Source of the DNA: Mycobacterium malmoense
GTDB taxonomy: Bacteria; Actinomycetota; Actinomycetes; Mycobacteriales; Mycobacteriaceae
Assembly (NCBI RefSeq): GCF_019645855.1
Contig: NZ_CP080999.1
Coordinates: 3,286,001 to 3,350,000, forward strand
Length of the DNA stretch: 64,000 nucleotides
Direction: 5' to 3'
Made by a program: the position numbers and the translations under genes
Notes under the pieces: model-generated
What the model was told of the DNA's origin: nothing
What the model saw: only the letters and a program-made list of their open reading frames with translations
Database searches by the model: none
In this document: positions 42,877-51,773 of the stretch, piece by piece
Layout of the letters: each line of letters starts with the position of its first letter
Numbering within the stretch: position 1 is the first letter of the stretch

Positions 42877-43353
42877 ATGAACAATGACCGGCGCGCCGAC
42901 GAAGATGCCATCCGCGAACTGGTTGATCGCCAGGTTATGGCGTGGGCCGCGGGGGATCCCGAGGCCTACGCCAGCGTATTCACCACCGACGCGGACTACG
43001 TCACTTTCCTGGGCAGTCACTACAAAGGCCGCGAAGCGATTGCGGCATCTTATGTTTCGCTGTTCAAAAAACTCCTCAAGGGATCGCGCCTGGATTTCGA
43101 GATCACCCAGCTGCGATTCTTGACGCCCGACGTGGCGCTGATTCACGCGAAAGGCGCCGTCGCGAAGGGGATACGGCGAAGCAATCGACGCAATGCCAGG
43201 GTGAACACCAGCGTCGCAGTCCGAACCGACGGCCGGTGGCTGTTTGCCGCCTCGCAGAACACCACGCATCGCCGGTTCGCCGAAAAGCTTATGCGCAAGT
43301 TCATTTCAGGACCGCTGCCATCGATCGACGCGGGAACCTCGGCGGGGGCGTAA
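42877..43353 (+). CDS. SgcJ/EcaC-type SnoaL-like protein
   Basis: 158 residues from ATG 42877 (GTG 42874 is an alternative). NTF2-like fold: EDAIRELVDRQVMAWAAGDPEAYASVFTTDADYVTFLGSHYKGREAI, then FLTPDVALIHAKG and NTSVAVRTDGRWLFAASQNT. This is the SgcJ/EcaC subgroup found near natural-product or stress genes. Function in mycobacteria is unknown; a binding or isomerase role is possible. Follows the P450 remnant after 26 bases and converges on lppP. Confidence 0.8.
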   Translation: MNNDRRADEDAIRELVDRQVMAWAAGDPEAYASVFTTDADYVTFLGSHYKGREAIAASYVSLFKKLLKGSRLDFEITQLRFLTPDVALIHAKGAVAKGIRRSNRRNARVNTSVAVRTDGRWLFAASQNTTHRRFAEKLMRKFISGPLPSIDAGTSAGA

Positions 43354-43355
43354 GG

Positions 43356-43841
43356 CTACTGATGCGGGATCTTGCCGAGCGCCTGCAGCTTGCCGTCCGA
43401 TCCGATTTGGAACTTCACCGTGCCGCGGCCGGTGGGACAGCACGGCTGATCGTTGCCCACCTGCCATTGATACTGAACCGTGATCGTGTCGTCGGACGGC
43501 GGCAACACGGTTATGTAGGGCTTCGGGTTCGGGGTGGGTGTGCCCAGGAAAATGTTGTGGTCGAAGAACAGCAACTGCTGGGGCGTTGACTCGCTGGCGA
43601 TGGTCGGGATGATCTGAACCCAATATAAACGGCACTTCTTGGCATGTCCCCGGGCGATTTCGACCCAGGTCGTATCGGGGACCGCGACGGGAACCGAGGC
43701 GATGGCCCGCCGCACGGTGCCGGGCGTCGGGCCGTCGGAGTCCTTGCATTTGTCCAGTGGCGTCGATTGCGGAGCCGGCCGCTGCGACCCGCATCCAGCG
43801 GCCAGCAGGATTAGCAGGATCGCGATCAGCCGACGACGCAC
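43356..43841 (-). CDS. lppP: Lipoprotein LppP
   Basis: 161 residues from GTG 43841. Signal peptide RRRLIAILLILLAAGC ends in the lipobox AAGC. The mature protein has conserved Cys residues (DKCKDSD, KKCRLYW, QPCCPTG) and the segment YWVQIIPTIASESTPQQLLFF, matching LppP (Rv2330c) of M. tuberculosis in sequence and in position near mez. LppP is reported as needed for growth in macrophages in transposon screens; its biochemical role is unknown. Divergent from the nitrate reductase gene. Confidence 0.87.
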   Translation of the reverse strand: MRRRLIAILLILLAAGCGSQRPAPQSTPLDKCKDSDGPTPGTVRRAIASVPVAVPDTTWVEIARGHAKKCRLYWVQIIPTIASESTPQQLLFFDHNIFLGTPTPNPKPYITVLPPSDDTITVQYQWQVGNDQPCCPTGRGTVKFQIGSDGKLQALGKIPHQ

Positions 43842-44042
43842 ACCGTGAGCTTAGCGAAGACTGTGAATGTCCCGTCGGTTTCGTCGGAGCCCCAGCTCGT
43901 GGCGGCGGAGCGGGGGGCGGCGCCGGTAATCTGGTGCGAGGTCGGCTGGTCGACGATGACCGCACTGACCTGGGACGATCGCGGCTTCCCGCAACACTTC
44001 ACGGTCGCATCAGGCCGGGTGAGAGGAAGCCGTAAAACGTGG

Positions 44043-44069
44043 GAAACACCGGATGCCCGGTGCCGAAAC
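44043..44069 (+). promoter_or_regulatory. Paired GAAAC boxes upstream of the nitrate reductase fusion
   Basis: GAAAC occurs at 44043-44047 and 44065-44069, 22 bases apart (two helical turns), 57-83 bases before the start. The same pair, 23 bases apart (48392-48396, 48415-48419), precedes the pseudogene copy. Two phased GAAAC half-sites are a feature of actinobacterial GlnR sites, but the matching GTnAC half-sites are weak, so nitrogen control by GlnR is only suggested. Confidence 0.38.
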
Positions 44070-44125
44070 ATCCTTGTCGCACGATTCAGCGCAAACCCAT
44101 GCGCACTCGAGGGAGGGACGTAAGC

Positions 44126-47100
44126 GTGGCTCGCGAGTCCATGGCGTCCGGCCAGGAGGCCGTGAATACCATGTGCGCCTATTGCGGCGTGGGCTGCGGC
44201 ATGGTGTTGCAAGTCACAACCGGCCCCCAGAGCGACCGTCGTCACGTCGTCAAGTCGGTTGGGAACAAAGAACATCCGGCCAACTTCGGCCGGCTGTGCA
44301 CCAAGGGTGCAACCACAGCGGACCTGCTGGCCGCACCCGGGCGGATGGAATCGGCGCACCTGCGGTCCGACCGCGGCGAACCCCTCGAGCCGATCGACAT
44401 GGACAAGGCGATCGCCCAGTGCGCAAACCGGTTACGGGCGATCATCGACCAACATGGCCCGGACGCCTTCGCCATGTACGTGTCGGGCCAGATGTCCCTC
44501 GAGGCTCAGTACTTGGCGAACAAGCTGACCAAAGGGTTCATCGGCACCAGCCAGATCGAGTCGAACTCGCGACTGTGCATGGCCAGTGCGGGTTCTGGCT
44601 ACAAGCTGTCCCTGGGTGCGGACGGACCGCCCGGCTCGTACCAGGACTTCGACCATACCGATGTCTTCTTCGTCATCGGCGCCAATATGGCCGACTGCCA
44701 CCCGATCCTCTTCCTGCGCATGATGGATCGCGTCAAGGCCGGCGCCAAACTCATCGTGGTCGACCCGCGCCGCACCGCGACCGCGGAGAAGGCCGACCTC
44801 TTCCTGCAGATCGCCCCCGGATCCGATCTCGCACTGCTCAACGGGCTGCTGCACCTGATCGTCAAGAACGGGCATGTCGACACCGAATTCATCTCCGAAT
44901 TCACCGAAGGATGGGAGGTGATGCCGAGTTTCGTCGAGCAATACACCCCCGACACGGTCAGCGAAATTACCGGCATCCCGGTCGAAGACATCCACACGGC
45001 GGCCCGCTGGATCGGCGAGGCGACGAACTGGATAAGCTGCTGGACAATGGGACTCAATCAGAGCACCCACGGCACCTGGAACACCAACGCGATCTGCAAC
45101 CTACACCTGGCCACCGGCGCGATCTGCAAGCTCGGCAGCGGCCCCTTTTCGCTTACCGGGCAGCCCAACGCGATGGGCGGCCGCGAAATGGGTTACATGG
45201 GACCGGGTTTGCCGGGCCAGCGGTCGGCGACGTCGGCCGACGATCGCGATTTCGTCGAAGACCAATGGGGTATTCCCCGCGGCTCGCTGCGCACCGAGGT
45301 CGGCACCGGCACCATCGACATGTTCTCCCGCATGGCCGACGGCAAGATCAAGGCGTGCTGGATCATCTGCACCAATCCCATTGCCTCCGTGGCGAACCGG
45401 AAGACGGTCCTGGCGGGCCTGGAAAGCGCGGAGCTGGTGATCAGCCAGGACGCGTTCCTGGAGACCGAGACCAACGAGTACGCCGATGTGTTGCTGCCGG
45501 CCGCCCTGTGGACGGAGTCCGAAGGGGTGATGGTCAATTCCGAACGCAACCTGACCCTGTTCCAGCCCGCCGTTAAGGCGCCGGGCCAGGCGCTGCCCGA
45601 CTGGCAGATCATCGCCCGGATCGCTTGCGAAATGGGCTTTTCGGAGTCGTTCAGCTACGACTCCGCGGAGGACGTCTTCGAGGAGATCAAGAGGTTCTGG
45701 AACCCCGCGACGGGGTATGACCTGCGCGGCGTCAGCTACGACCGGTTGCGGCAGACACCGCTGCAGTGGCCGTGCCCGCCCGAGGGCACCAGCGACCGCA
45801 ACCCGATCCGCTACCTGAATGACGGTGTCAGCCAGACTCGATTGGTCCGTGACGACGGCAGCGCGCCGCGGTTGGCCTTCCCCACCGCGAGCGGCCGTGC
45901 GGTGTTCTTCGCCCGTCCGCACCTGCCGCCCGAGGAAATGCCCGACGACGACTTCCCGTTCCTGCTCAACACCGGGCGCCTGCCGCACCAATGGCACACC
46001 ATGACCAAGACCGGCAAGGTCGCCAAGCTCAACAAGCTCAACCCCGGACCGTTCGTCGAAATCCACCCGGACGACGCCGCCCGGCTGCAGATCTCCGACG
46101 ACGACCCCGTCGAAATCGCCTCCCGCCGTGGCCGAGCCGTGCTCCCCGCCGTCGTCACCGACCGGGTGCGGCCGGGCAACTGCTTTGCGCCCTTCCACTG
46201 GAACGACGTTTTCGGCGAATACCTGTCGATCAACGCCGTCACCAACGACGCTGTCGACCCGATCTCGCACCAACCGGAATTCAAGGCGTGCGCGGTCACC
46301 GTGACGAAAGTCGCCGTCGCCAAACCCGATTCGACAACCGCGGTCGGCCGCCACGAAGCGGAGGCGATCAACCCCGCCAAGGTCGATGCCCTGGCCGAAC
46401 TGCTCGGCATCGGGAACGAACCGGTGCCGCAGTTCGGCCCGCTCGGCCGCTCCTACCTCGCGGGACTGATCACCGGGCTGCGTTCAGAACCCGGTCGCCG
46501 CACCGCCGGGGTGCCCACCCTGCCCCAGAGCGCCCCCCTCGATCCCAACACCCGGCTGTGGGTCGACGGGCTGCTCGCGGGGCTCTTCGCACGCGCCGAG
46601 GCACCCCAGTCAACGCCCGTGCCGGCCGTCGAGGAGGTCAAAGAAACAGCGAACGAAACGGCCGACGCCAAACCGGAACCCGAACGGGCACCGATCGCGG
46701 TGTTGTGGGCCTCGCAAACCGGAAACGCCGAAGAGCTCGCCGCCGACGTCGCCGCGCAATTGGGTGAGGCCGGATTGTCGGTCGCGTTGCACGGCATGGA
46801 CGACTTCCCGGCGGCAGAGCTACCCACGACGCGGGAACTGTTGCTGATCACCAGCACCACCGGTGACGGCGAGCCACCGGACAACGGCGCCGGCCTGTGG
46901 CGGGCGCTAACGTCCGGCAGCGCACCACAATTGGCCGACACCCGCTACGCGGTCCTCGCGCTCGGCGACTCCAGCTACGACGATTTCTGCGGTCACGGAC
47001 GCAAACTCGACGAGCGTCTCGCCGAGCTGGGAGCCGCCCGCATCGTCGACCGCGTCGACTGCGAACCCGACTACGAAGACGCCGCGGCGAAGTGGTTGAG

Positions 47101-48355
47101 CGAGGTCATCCAGGAGCTGACGCGCACACCGGCGCCGGTCGGGCGCGACGGCAGCGCGCCGCCACCGGCAGCCCCCTCCGCGCTTGCGGCGCCGCCCCGC
47201 CCGGCCAACCGGGCCGAAACGCACACGTACACCAAAAAGCGTCCGCTGATCACCGGCATGGCACGCAATATCAAGCTCAGTCGGCCGAAGTCGGCAAAGG
47301 ACGTACGGCAGTTGGTGTTTCATCTGCCCGAGGATGCGGCCGGCTACGAGGCTGGCGACGCGCTCGGGGTGTGGCCCCGCAACAGCGACCGGCTGGTCGA
47401 CGAGTGGTTGTCGGTCACCGGCCTGGGCGCCGAGACCCCGGTAGAAGTCGGCGAACACGGGCTGATGTCATTGCGTTCGGCGCTCACCGAGCGGTTCGAG
47501 ATCGCCCAGATCAGCCCGGACCTGCTCCGGTTCGTGCAACGACGCAGCGGCAACCGAGACGGCGCCGCCGAACTGGCCGAGCTGATGAAGCCGGAAAATA
47601 AGCGCACACTGTCCGATTGGACGTGGGGCCGTCAGTCGGTTGACCTGCTGGCTCAGCTGCCGGTCACCGCGCCGGTCGACGAGTGGCTGAGCGTGCTCAA
47701 ACCGCTTCAGCCGCGGCTGTATTCGATTTCGTCGAGCCCCAAAGAAAGCCCGGGGGAAGTTCACCTGACAGTGTCGCCCGTGCGGTACAACTTCCGTGGC
47801 GTCCCACGCCGTGGGGTGTGCTCGACGTACCTCGCCGACCGCTCCCCCGGCGACCGCGTCGCCGTCTATGTGCGGCCGTCGAGCAATTTCCGGCCCCCCA
47901 GCGATCCAGACACGCCGATGATCATGATCGGTCCGGGCACCGGGATCGCACCCTTCCGCGGTTTCCTGCAGGAGCGTCGCGCGCTCGGCCACACCGGCCC
48001 CAACTGGCTGTTCTTCGGCGAACAGCACGCCGCCACCGACTATTACTACCGCGACGAGATCGAGCAGATGCATGCCGACGGGTTGCTCACCGAACTGGAC
48101 CTAGCGTTCTCCCGCGATCAGCGCGACAAGGTCTACGTGCAGCACCTGATGCGCAAACGCGGCACCCAGCTGTGGCGCTGGCTGCAGGACGGCGCACAAC
48201 TGTACGTCTGCGGTAGCGCCGACCCCATGGCCAAGGACGTCGATCGCGCGCTCTGCGAAATCGCCGCCGAACACGGCAACCTCGACCCGGACGCCGCGAA
48301 AGCGTACGTCCAGTCGCTGAGCGCCGACAAGCGCTACCACCGCGACGTCTACTAA
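44126..48355 (+). CDS. Single-chain assimilatory nitrate reductase: molybdenum catalytic domain fused to CysJ-like flavoprotein reductase
   Basis: 1409 residues from GTG 44126, with GGGAGGGACG before it. Residues 10-700: a NasC/NarB-type bis-MGD oxidoreductase with an N-terminal [4Fe-4S] site (CAYCGVGC, then RLCTKG) and the C-terminal molydopterin-binding domain (HTMTKTGKVAKLN onward). After an acidic/Pro linker, from residue 857, come a flavodoxin FMN domain (IAVLWASQTGNAEELA), a CysJ/P450-reductase type FAD domain (RLYSISSSPKE near 1195) and an NAD(P)H domain (MIGPGTGIAPFRGFLQ near 1264; C-terminus DVY). The whole electron path NAD(P)H to FAD to FMN to FeS to Mo is in one chain. This fusion is known in mycobacteria as 'bifunctional nitrate reductase/sulfite reductase flavoprotein'; nitrate assimilation is the likely role. 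No nitrite reductase or transporter is adjacent. Confidence 0.88.
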   Translation: MARESMASGQEAVNTMCAYCGVGCGMVLQVTTGPQSDRRHVVKSVGNKEHPANFGRLCTKGATTADLLAAPGRMESAHLRSDRGEPLEPIDMDKAIAQCANRLRAIIDQHGPDAFAMYVSGQMSLEAQYLANKLTKGFIGTSQIESNSRLCMASAGSGYKLSLGADGPPGSYQDFDHTDVFFVIGANMADCHPILFLRMMDRVKAGAKLIVVDPRRTATAEKADLFLQIAPGSDLALLNGLLHLIVKNGHVDTEFISEFTEGWEVMPSFVEQYTPDTVSEITGIPVEDIHTAARWIGEATNWISCWTMGLNQSTHGTWNTNAICNLHLATGAICKLGSGPFSLTGQPNAMGGREMGYMGPGLPGQRSATSADDRDFVEDQWGIPRGSLRTEVGTGTIDMFSRMADGKIKACWIICTNPIASVANRKTVLAGLESAELVISQDAFLETETNEYADVLLPAALWTESEGVMVNSERNLTLFQPAVKAPGQALPDWQIIARIACEMGFSESFSYDSAEDVFEEIKRFWNPATGYDLRGVSYDRLRQTPLQWPCPPEGTSDRNPIRYLNDGVSQTRLVRDDGSAPRLAFPTASGRAVFFARPHLPPEEMPDDDFPFLLNTGRLPHQWHTMTKTGKVAKLNKLNPGPFVEIHPDDAARLQISDDDPVEIASRRGRAVLPAVVTDRVRPGNCFAPFHWNDVFGEYLSINAVTNDAVDPISHQPEFKACAVTVTKVAVAKPDSTTAVGRHEAEAINPAKVDALAELLGIGNEPVPQFGPLGRSYLAGLITGLRSEPGRRTAGVPTLPQSAPLDPNTRLWVDGLLAGLFARAEAPQSTPVPAVEEVKETANETADAKPEPERAPIAVLWASQTGNAEELAADVAAQLGEAGLSVALHGMDDFPAAELPTTRELLLITSTTGDGEPPDNGAGLWRALTSGSAPQLADTRYAVLALGDSSYDDFCGHGRKLDERLAELGAARIVDRVDCEPDYEDAAAKWLSEVIQELTRTPAPVGRDGSAPPPAAPSALAAPPRPANRAETHTYTKKRPLITGMARNIKLSRPKSAKDVRQLVFHLPEDAAGYEAGDALGVWPRNSDRLVDEWLSVTGLGAETPVEVGEHGLMSLRSALTERFEIAQISPDLLRFVQRRSGNRDGAAELAELMKPENKRTLSDWTWGRQSVDLLAQLPVTAPVDEWLSVLKPLQPRLYSISSSPKESPGEVHLTVSPVRYNFRGVPRRGVCSTYLADRSPGDRVAVYVRPSSNFRPPSDPDTPMIMIGPGTGIAPFRGFLQERRALGHTGPNWLFFGEQHAATDYYYRDEIEQMHADGLLTELDLAFSRDQRDKVYVQHLMRKRGTQLWRWLQDGAQLYVCGSADPMAKDVDRALCEIAAEHGNLDPDAAKAYVQSLSADKRYHRDVY

Positions 48356-48378
48356 GCCCCTGTTGCGTGCGGGGAAAC

Positions 48379-48805
48379 GCGTAATACGGCGGAAACGCCA
48401 CCACACCTACTGCTGAAACATCTTTGCCGCACCATTCGGCTTACGACTTGATTGCGCACTCGTGAGAGGGGCGTACACGTGGCTCGGGAGCATGGTGGGC
48501 CCGACGGGGACGCCGTCAACGCCGCCTGCCCGTTGCGGTGCGGCCGGCGGCGTGGCGCTGCAGGTGACACCCGTGACCAGGCGTCGGCGCGTGACCAAGT
48601 CGATTGGGCGGGGTTACCCGTCAATCTGGACTTGGTGTTCTCCCGCCAGCAGCGCGACAAGGTCTACGTGCAGCATCTGATGCGCAAGCGCGGCACCCCG
48701 CTACGGAGCTGGCTGCAGGACGGCGCACCGCTGTGCGCCTGCGACGTCGCGGCCAACTACGGACGCGCCTACCCGGTCGCGGCCGAGTCCATGTCCGGTC
48801 GATAG
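48379..48805 (+). pseudogene. Collapsed second copy of the nitrate reductase fusion, including its promoter
   Basis: From about 48379 the sequence repeats the upstream region of the nitrate reductase (GTAAtACG, GGAAACGCC, CTGAAACATC, then GCGCACTCG and a GTGGCTCGgGAG start at 48479). It then passes through a frameshifted copy of the FeS-site region (CGGTGCGGCC, GCGCTGCAGGTGAC) and jumps to the extreme C-terminal region: LDLVFSRQQRDKVYVQHLM, then RKRGTPLRSWLQDGAPL, matching the intact copy (LDLAFSRDQRDKVYVQHLM). About 3.6 kb between the two ends is missing. The remaining frame of about 109 codons from 48479 is open but lacks every catalytic site, so it is a remnant. Confidence 0.8.
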
Positions 48806-48932
48806 CCGTCCCGCGACCGCCCGGCCGGGCCGTGCGCGTCCCCTTCAAAAGCTCTTCAGGGTGCGTTCACTGAGTTCCTTGAGATCGGCGCTACGGTGAC
48901 TTCATGGGCCAAGTCATCGGACGGAGCTTGCG

Positions 48933-50579
48933 ATGAGCGATCCCCGGACGCCGCGGATCCCGGCGGCACTGGCCGCGCCGAGTCTCAACCGCGGCGTGGG
49001 GTTCACCCACGAGCAGCGGCACAAGCTGGGACTGACCGGCCGGCTTCCGTCGGCGGTGCTCACGCTCGACGAGCAGGCCGATCGCGTGTGGCATCAGCTG
49101 CAAAGCCTCGCTACGGATCTGGGCCGCAATCTGCTTCTCGAGCAGCTGCACTACCGCCACGAACTGCTGTACTTCAAAGTGCTGGAAGACCATTTGCCCG
49201 AACTGATGCCGGTGGTGTACACGCCCACCGTCGGTGAGGCCATACAACGCTTCTCCGATGAATACCGTGGGCAGCGAGGACTTTTCCTGAGCATCGACGA
49301 GCCGGACGAGATCGCCGACGCCTTCGAGACTTTCGGACTCGGACCCGACGATGTCGACCTCATCGTCTGCACCGACGCCGAGGCGATCCTGGGCATCGGC
49401 GACTGGGGTGTGGGCGGAATCCAAATCGCCGTGGGCAAGTTGGCGCTCTACACCGCCGGCGGAGGCATCGATCCCCGCCGTTGCCTCGCGGTGTCACTCG
49501 ACGTCGGCACCGATAACGAACAGCTGCTCCAAGACCCGTTCTATCTGGGCAACCGCCACGCCCGGCGCCGCGGTGAGGAGTACGACGCTTTCATCAGGCG
49601 CTACATCGAGACCGCCCACCGGCTATTTCCGCACGCAATCCTGCATTTCGAAGACTTCGGGCCGCTCAACGCGCGCAAGATTCTGCAGACCTACGGCGAC
49701 GAGTACTGCGTGTTCAACGACGACGTTCAGGGAACCGGCGCCGTGGTGGTCGCCGCCGTGTACGGCGGATGCCACGTCACCGGAGTTCCGTTGCGCGACC
49801 AGAGAACGATCGTCTTCGGAGCCGGCACCGCCGGGATCGGCGTCGCCGACCAGATTCGCGACGCCATGGTCGCCGACGGCGCCACCGCCGAACAGGCCGC
49901 CTCACAAATCTGGCCGATCGACAAGCAGGGCCTGCTCTTCGACGACATGGACGACCTGCGCGATTTCCAGGTGCCCTACGCGAAGAACCGCCACCGGCTG
50001 GGCGTGGCGGCCGGGGATCGGGTGGGATTGGTGGACGCGATCAAGCTGGCGTCCCCCACCATCCTGTTGGGCTCCTCGGCGGTGTTCGGCGCGTTCACCC
50101 AAGAGGTCGTCGAGGCGATGACGGCGTCCTGCGACCACCCGATGATCTTCCCGCTATCCAACCCGACCTCACGCATGGAGGCCATGCCGGCCGACCTGTT
50201 GGAGTGGTCCAACGGCCGCGCCCTGATCACCACCGGCACTCCGGTTGCCCCCGTCGAATACGACGGCACCACCTATACCATCGGCCAGGCCAACAACGTG
50301 CTGGTGTTCCCGGGAATCGGACTGGGCATCGTGGTCGCCCGAGCCAGCCTGGTCACCCGGGGCATGCTGCAAGCCGCGGCGAAAGCCATTGTGCGGCAGG
50401 CCAGCCCGACGGCTCCCGGGGATTCGCTGTTGCCGGACGTGCGGAACTTGCGCGAGATCTCGGCGGCGGTCGCCGAGGCCGTCTATCACGCCGCCGTCGA
50501 CGACGGCGTGGCCACCAAGACCCACGACGATGTCCGGCAAGCCGTCCACGACACGATGTGGCGGCCCAAGTACGACTAA
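48933..50579 (+). CDS. mez: NAD-dependent malic enzyme
   Basis: 548 residues, the size and sequence of mycobacterial Mez (Rv2332). Malic-enzyme N-terminal domain with MPVVYTPTVGEA, active-site region LHFEDFGPLNARKIL then FNDDVQGTGAV (Asp metal ligands), and NAD domain FGAGTAGIGVADQI. Decarboxylates malate to pyruvate with reduction of NAD(P); it links the TCA cycle to pyruvate and lipid synthesis. The start ATG at 48933 follows GGAGCTTGCG. Preserved synteny with lppP supports orthology. To its right the M. tuberculosis order (Rv2333c, cysK1) is replaced by an mce operon. Confidence 0.95.
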   Translation: MSDPRTPRIPAALAAPSLNRGVGFTHEQRHKLGLTGRLPSAVLTLDEQADRVWHQLQSLATDLGRNLLLEQLHYRHELLYFKVLEDHLPELMPVVYTPTVGEAIQRFSDEYRGQRGLFLSIDEPDEIADAFETFGLGPDDVDLIVCTDAEAILGIGDWGVGGIQIAVGKLALYTAGGGIDPRRCLAVSLDVGTDNEQLLQDPFYLGNRHARRRGEEYDAFIRRYIETAHRLFPHAILHFEDFGPLNARKILQTYGDEYCVFNDDVQGTGAVVVAAVYGGCHVTGVPLRDQRTIVFGAGTAGIGVADQIRDAMVADGATAEQAASQIWPIDKQGLLFDDMDDLRDFQVPYAKNRHRLGVAAGDRVGLVDAIKLASPTILLGSSAVFGAFTQEVVEAMTASCDHPMIFPLSNPTSRMEAMPADLLEWSNGRALITTGTPVAPVEYDGTTYTIGQANNVLVFPGIGLGIVVARASLVTRGMLQAAAKAIVRQASPTAPGDSLLPDVRNLREISAAVAEAVYHAAVDDGVATKTHDDVRQAVHDTMWRPKYD

Positions 50580-50586
50580 TGCCGCC

Positions 50587-51084
50587 TCAGCGAGCACGCG
50601 GGGCCGGCTGTCCGTAGACCGCCACCACGACGGTGCGGTCCGGGCTGTTGTCCGACCACACCCCGATCGCGGTGTTGGCGCAGTCGCGGATGATCGCCAT
50701 GTCGTCGGGGTTGTAGTACCACTGGTTGATCAGCTCGAGGCTGCTGATCGAGATCGCCGGGTTGATCGCCACCGTCTCGGCGGCCTTGCCCTGGAAGCCG
50801 GCGGCGTTGGCGCGGTCCTGCGGACTTGATCCGTCGGATCCGATGTCGCCGTTGATGTTTCGGCTGTTCATCATGTCATCGGCGTGCCATTCGGCGGCCA
50901 GCGTCAGCGCGTTGTTCCTGATGACGTCGTTCGTGCAGCCCGCCTGGTGCTGGAGGGTGTAGACGCCGGAGATGACGGCGTTGTTGAGCCCCCTGTTGTC
51001 CGCTTGCGCGGTGGGCGCCGACAACGCGCCCGTCCCGCAAAGGAGCACGGCAACGGGCAGCACGCGGCGGATCCACGCGATCAT
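50587..51084 (-). CDS. Secreted CAP/SCP-domain protein
   Basis: 165 residues from ATG 51084 (MIAWIRRVLPVAVLL), with GAGGGGG five bases upstream; an upstream start at 51129 would overlap the preceding gene. A cleavable signal ends at SAPTAQA. The mature part is a CAP-superfamily (SCP/PR-1-like) domain: RNNALTLAAEWHADDMMNSRNINGDIGSDGS with the His/Asp pattern, and LINQWYYNPDDMAIIRDCANTAIGVWSDN. Two cysteines likely bond. It starts 14 bases after the second Mas gene and so is the last gene of the mce transcript, an unusual companion. CAP proteins can bind sterols and lipids, which would fit, but this is inference. Confidence 0.8.
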   Translation of the reverse strand: MIAWIRRVLPVAVLLCGTGALSAPTAQADNRGLNNAVISGVYTLQHQAGCTNDVIRNNALTLAAEWHADDMMNSRNINGDIGSDGSSPQDRANAAGFQGKAAETVAINPAISISSLELINQWYYNPDDMAIIRDCANTAIGVWSDNSPDRTVVVAVYGQPAPRAR

Positions 51085-51098
51085 GTGGCCCCCTCGGC

Positions 51099-51773
51099 TC
51101 ACACCGGGTCGAAACGCGAAACCAGCCATCGACCGTTTACCTCGTCCAGCGTGACGCGAATGACGGGCTGGGTATCCGTGGGAGCGCCGTCGCCGATGGT
51201 GACGGTTTGATTGACGAACAACAGCACCACGGCGTGGTTGGCGGTTGCCGAAACCGATGCTGCCGCATTAACTTTCGCCACCGCCGCGATGTGCTTTTCT
51301 TTGGCACCCGGAATGACCACCTCGCGGGTCAGCGTGGTGTACGCATCCTTGAAATCACCGGTCAGCCGTTCACGCGCCGCACCGAGGTCCTTGTCCACCG
51401 AGTCCGGCCGGTAGGACAACAAGGCGACCGCGTCTTCGCTGGCGGCTCGCACCGATTCCGTGCGGGCCCGCGCCACGTCGTCGACCGACCCGTCCACCCA
51501 CTTGAAGCAGCCCGCCGCCAACGCCAGCAGCAACGCGAATCCGGGCAATAGACCGTAAGCGAGCACGCGTGGCCAGGCGATCCGCCGCCGTTTGCGCGTG
51601 GTGTCGGACGCCGCGTCGGCCTCGGCTGCCGCCGAATCTTCTTGCTTGGCCTGGTCTTCCGGCGTCGGCTCTAGATCTTGGGACATCGCCTCGGCCGAAT
51701 CTTCTCCGTCACCATTGACTATCTCCTTGTCGCGCGCGGCGGCGCTTTCGGTGTTTTCGCTGAGTGTGGTCAT
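51099..51773 (-). CDS. Mce-associated membrane protein (Mas), second copy
   Basis: 224 residues from ATG 51773, overlapping the previous stop (ATGA). Acidic, disordered N-terminus (about 80 residues), one membrane helix (VLAYGLLPGFALLLALAAGCF) and an extracytoplasmic domain with LSYRPDSVDKDLGAARERLTGDFKDAYTTL and a C-terminal beta-rich region (VIRVTLDEVNGRWLVSRFDPV). This is the Mas architecture encoded at the end of mce operons. Mas proteins are thought to stabilise or assist the Mce lipid-import complex. Confidence 0.88.
   Translation of the reverse strand: MTTLSENTESAAARDKEIVNGDGEDSAEAMSQDLEPTPEDQAKQEDSAAAEADAASDTTRKRRRIAWPRVLAYGLLPGFALLLALAAGCFKWVDGSVDDVARARTESVRAASEDAVALLSYRPDSVDKDLGAARERLTGDFKDAYTTLTREVVIPGAKEKHIAAVAKVNAAASVSATANHAVVLLFVNQTVTIGDGAPTDTQPVIRVTLDEVNGRWLVSRFDPV

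Noticed and set aside
45101..46354. 417-codon minus-strand frame opposite the nitrate reductase
   Set aside because: Antisense shadow inside a conserved enzyme domain.
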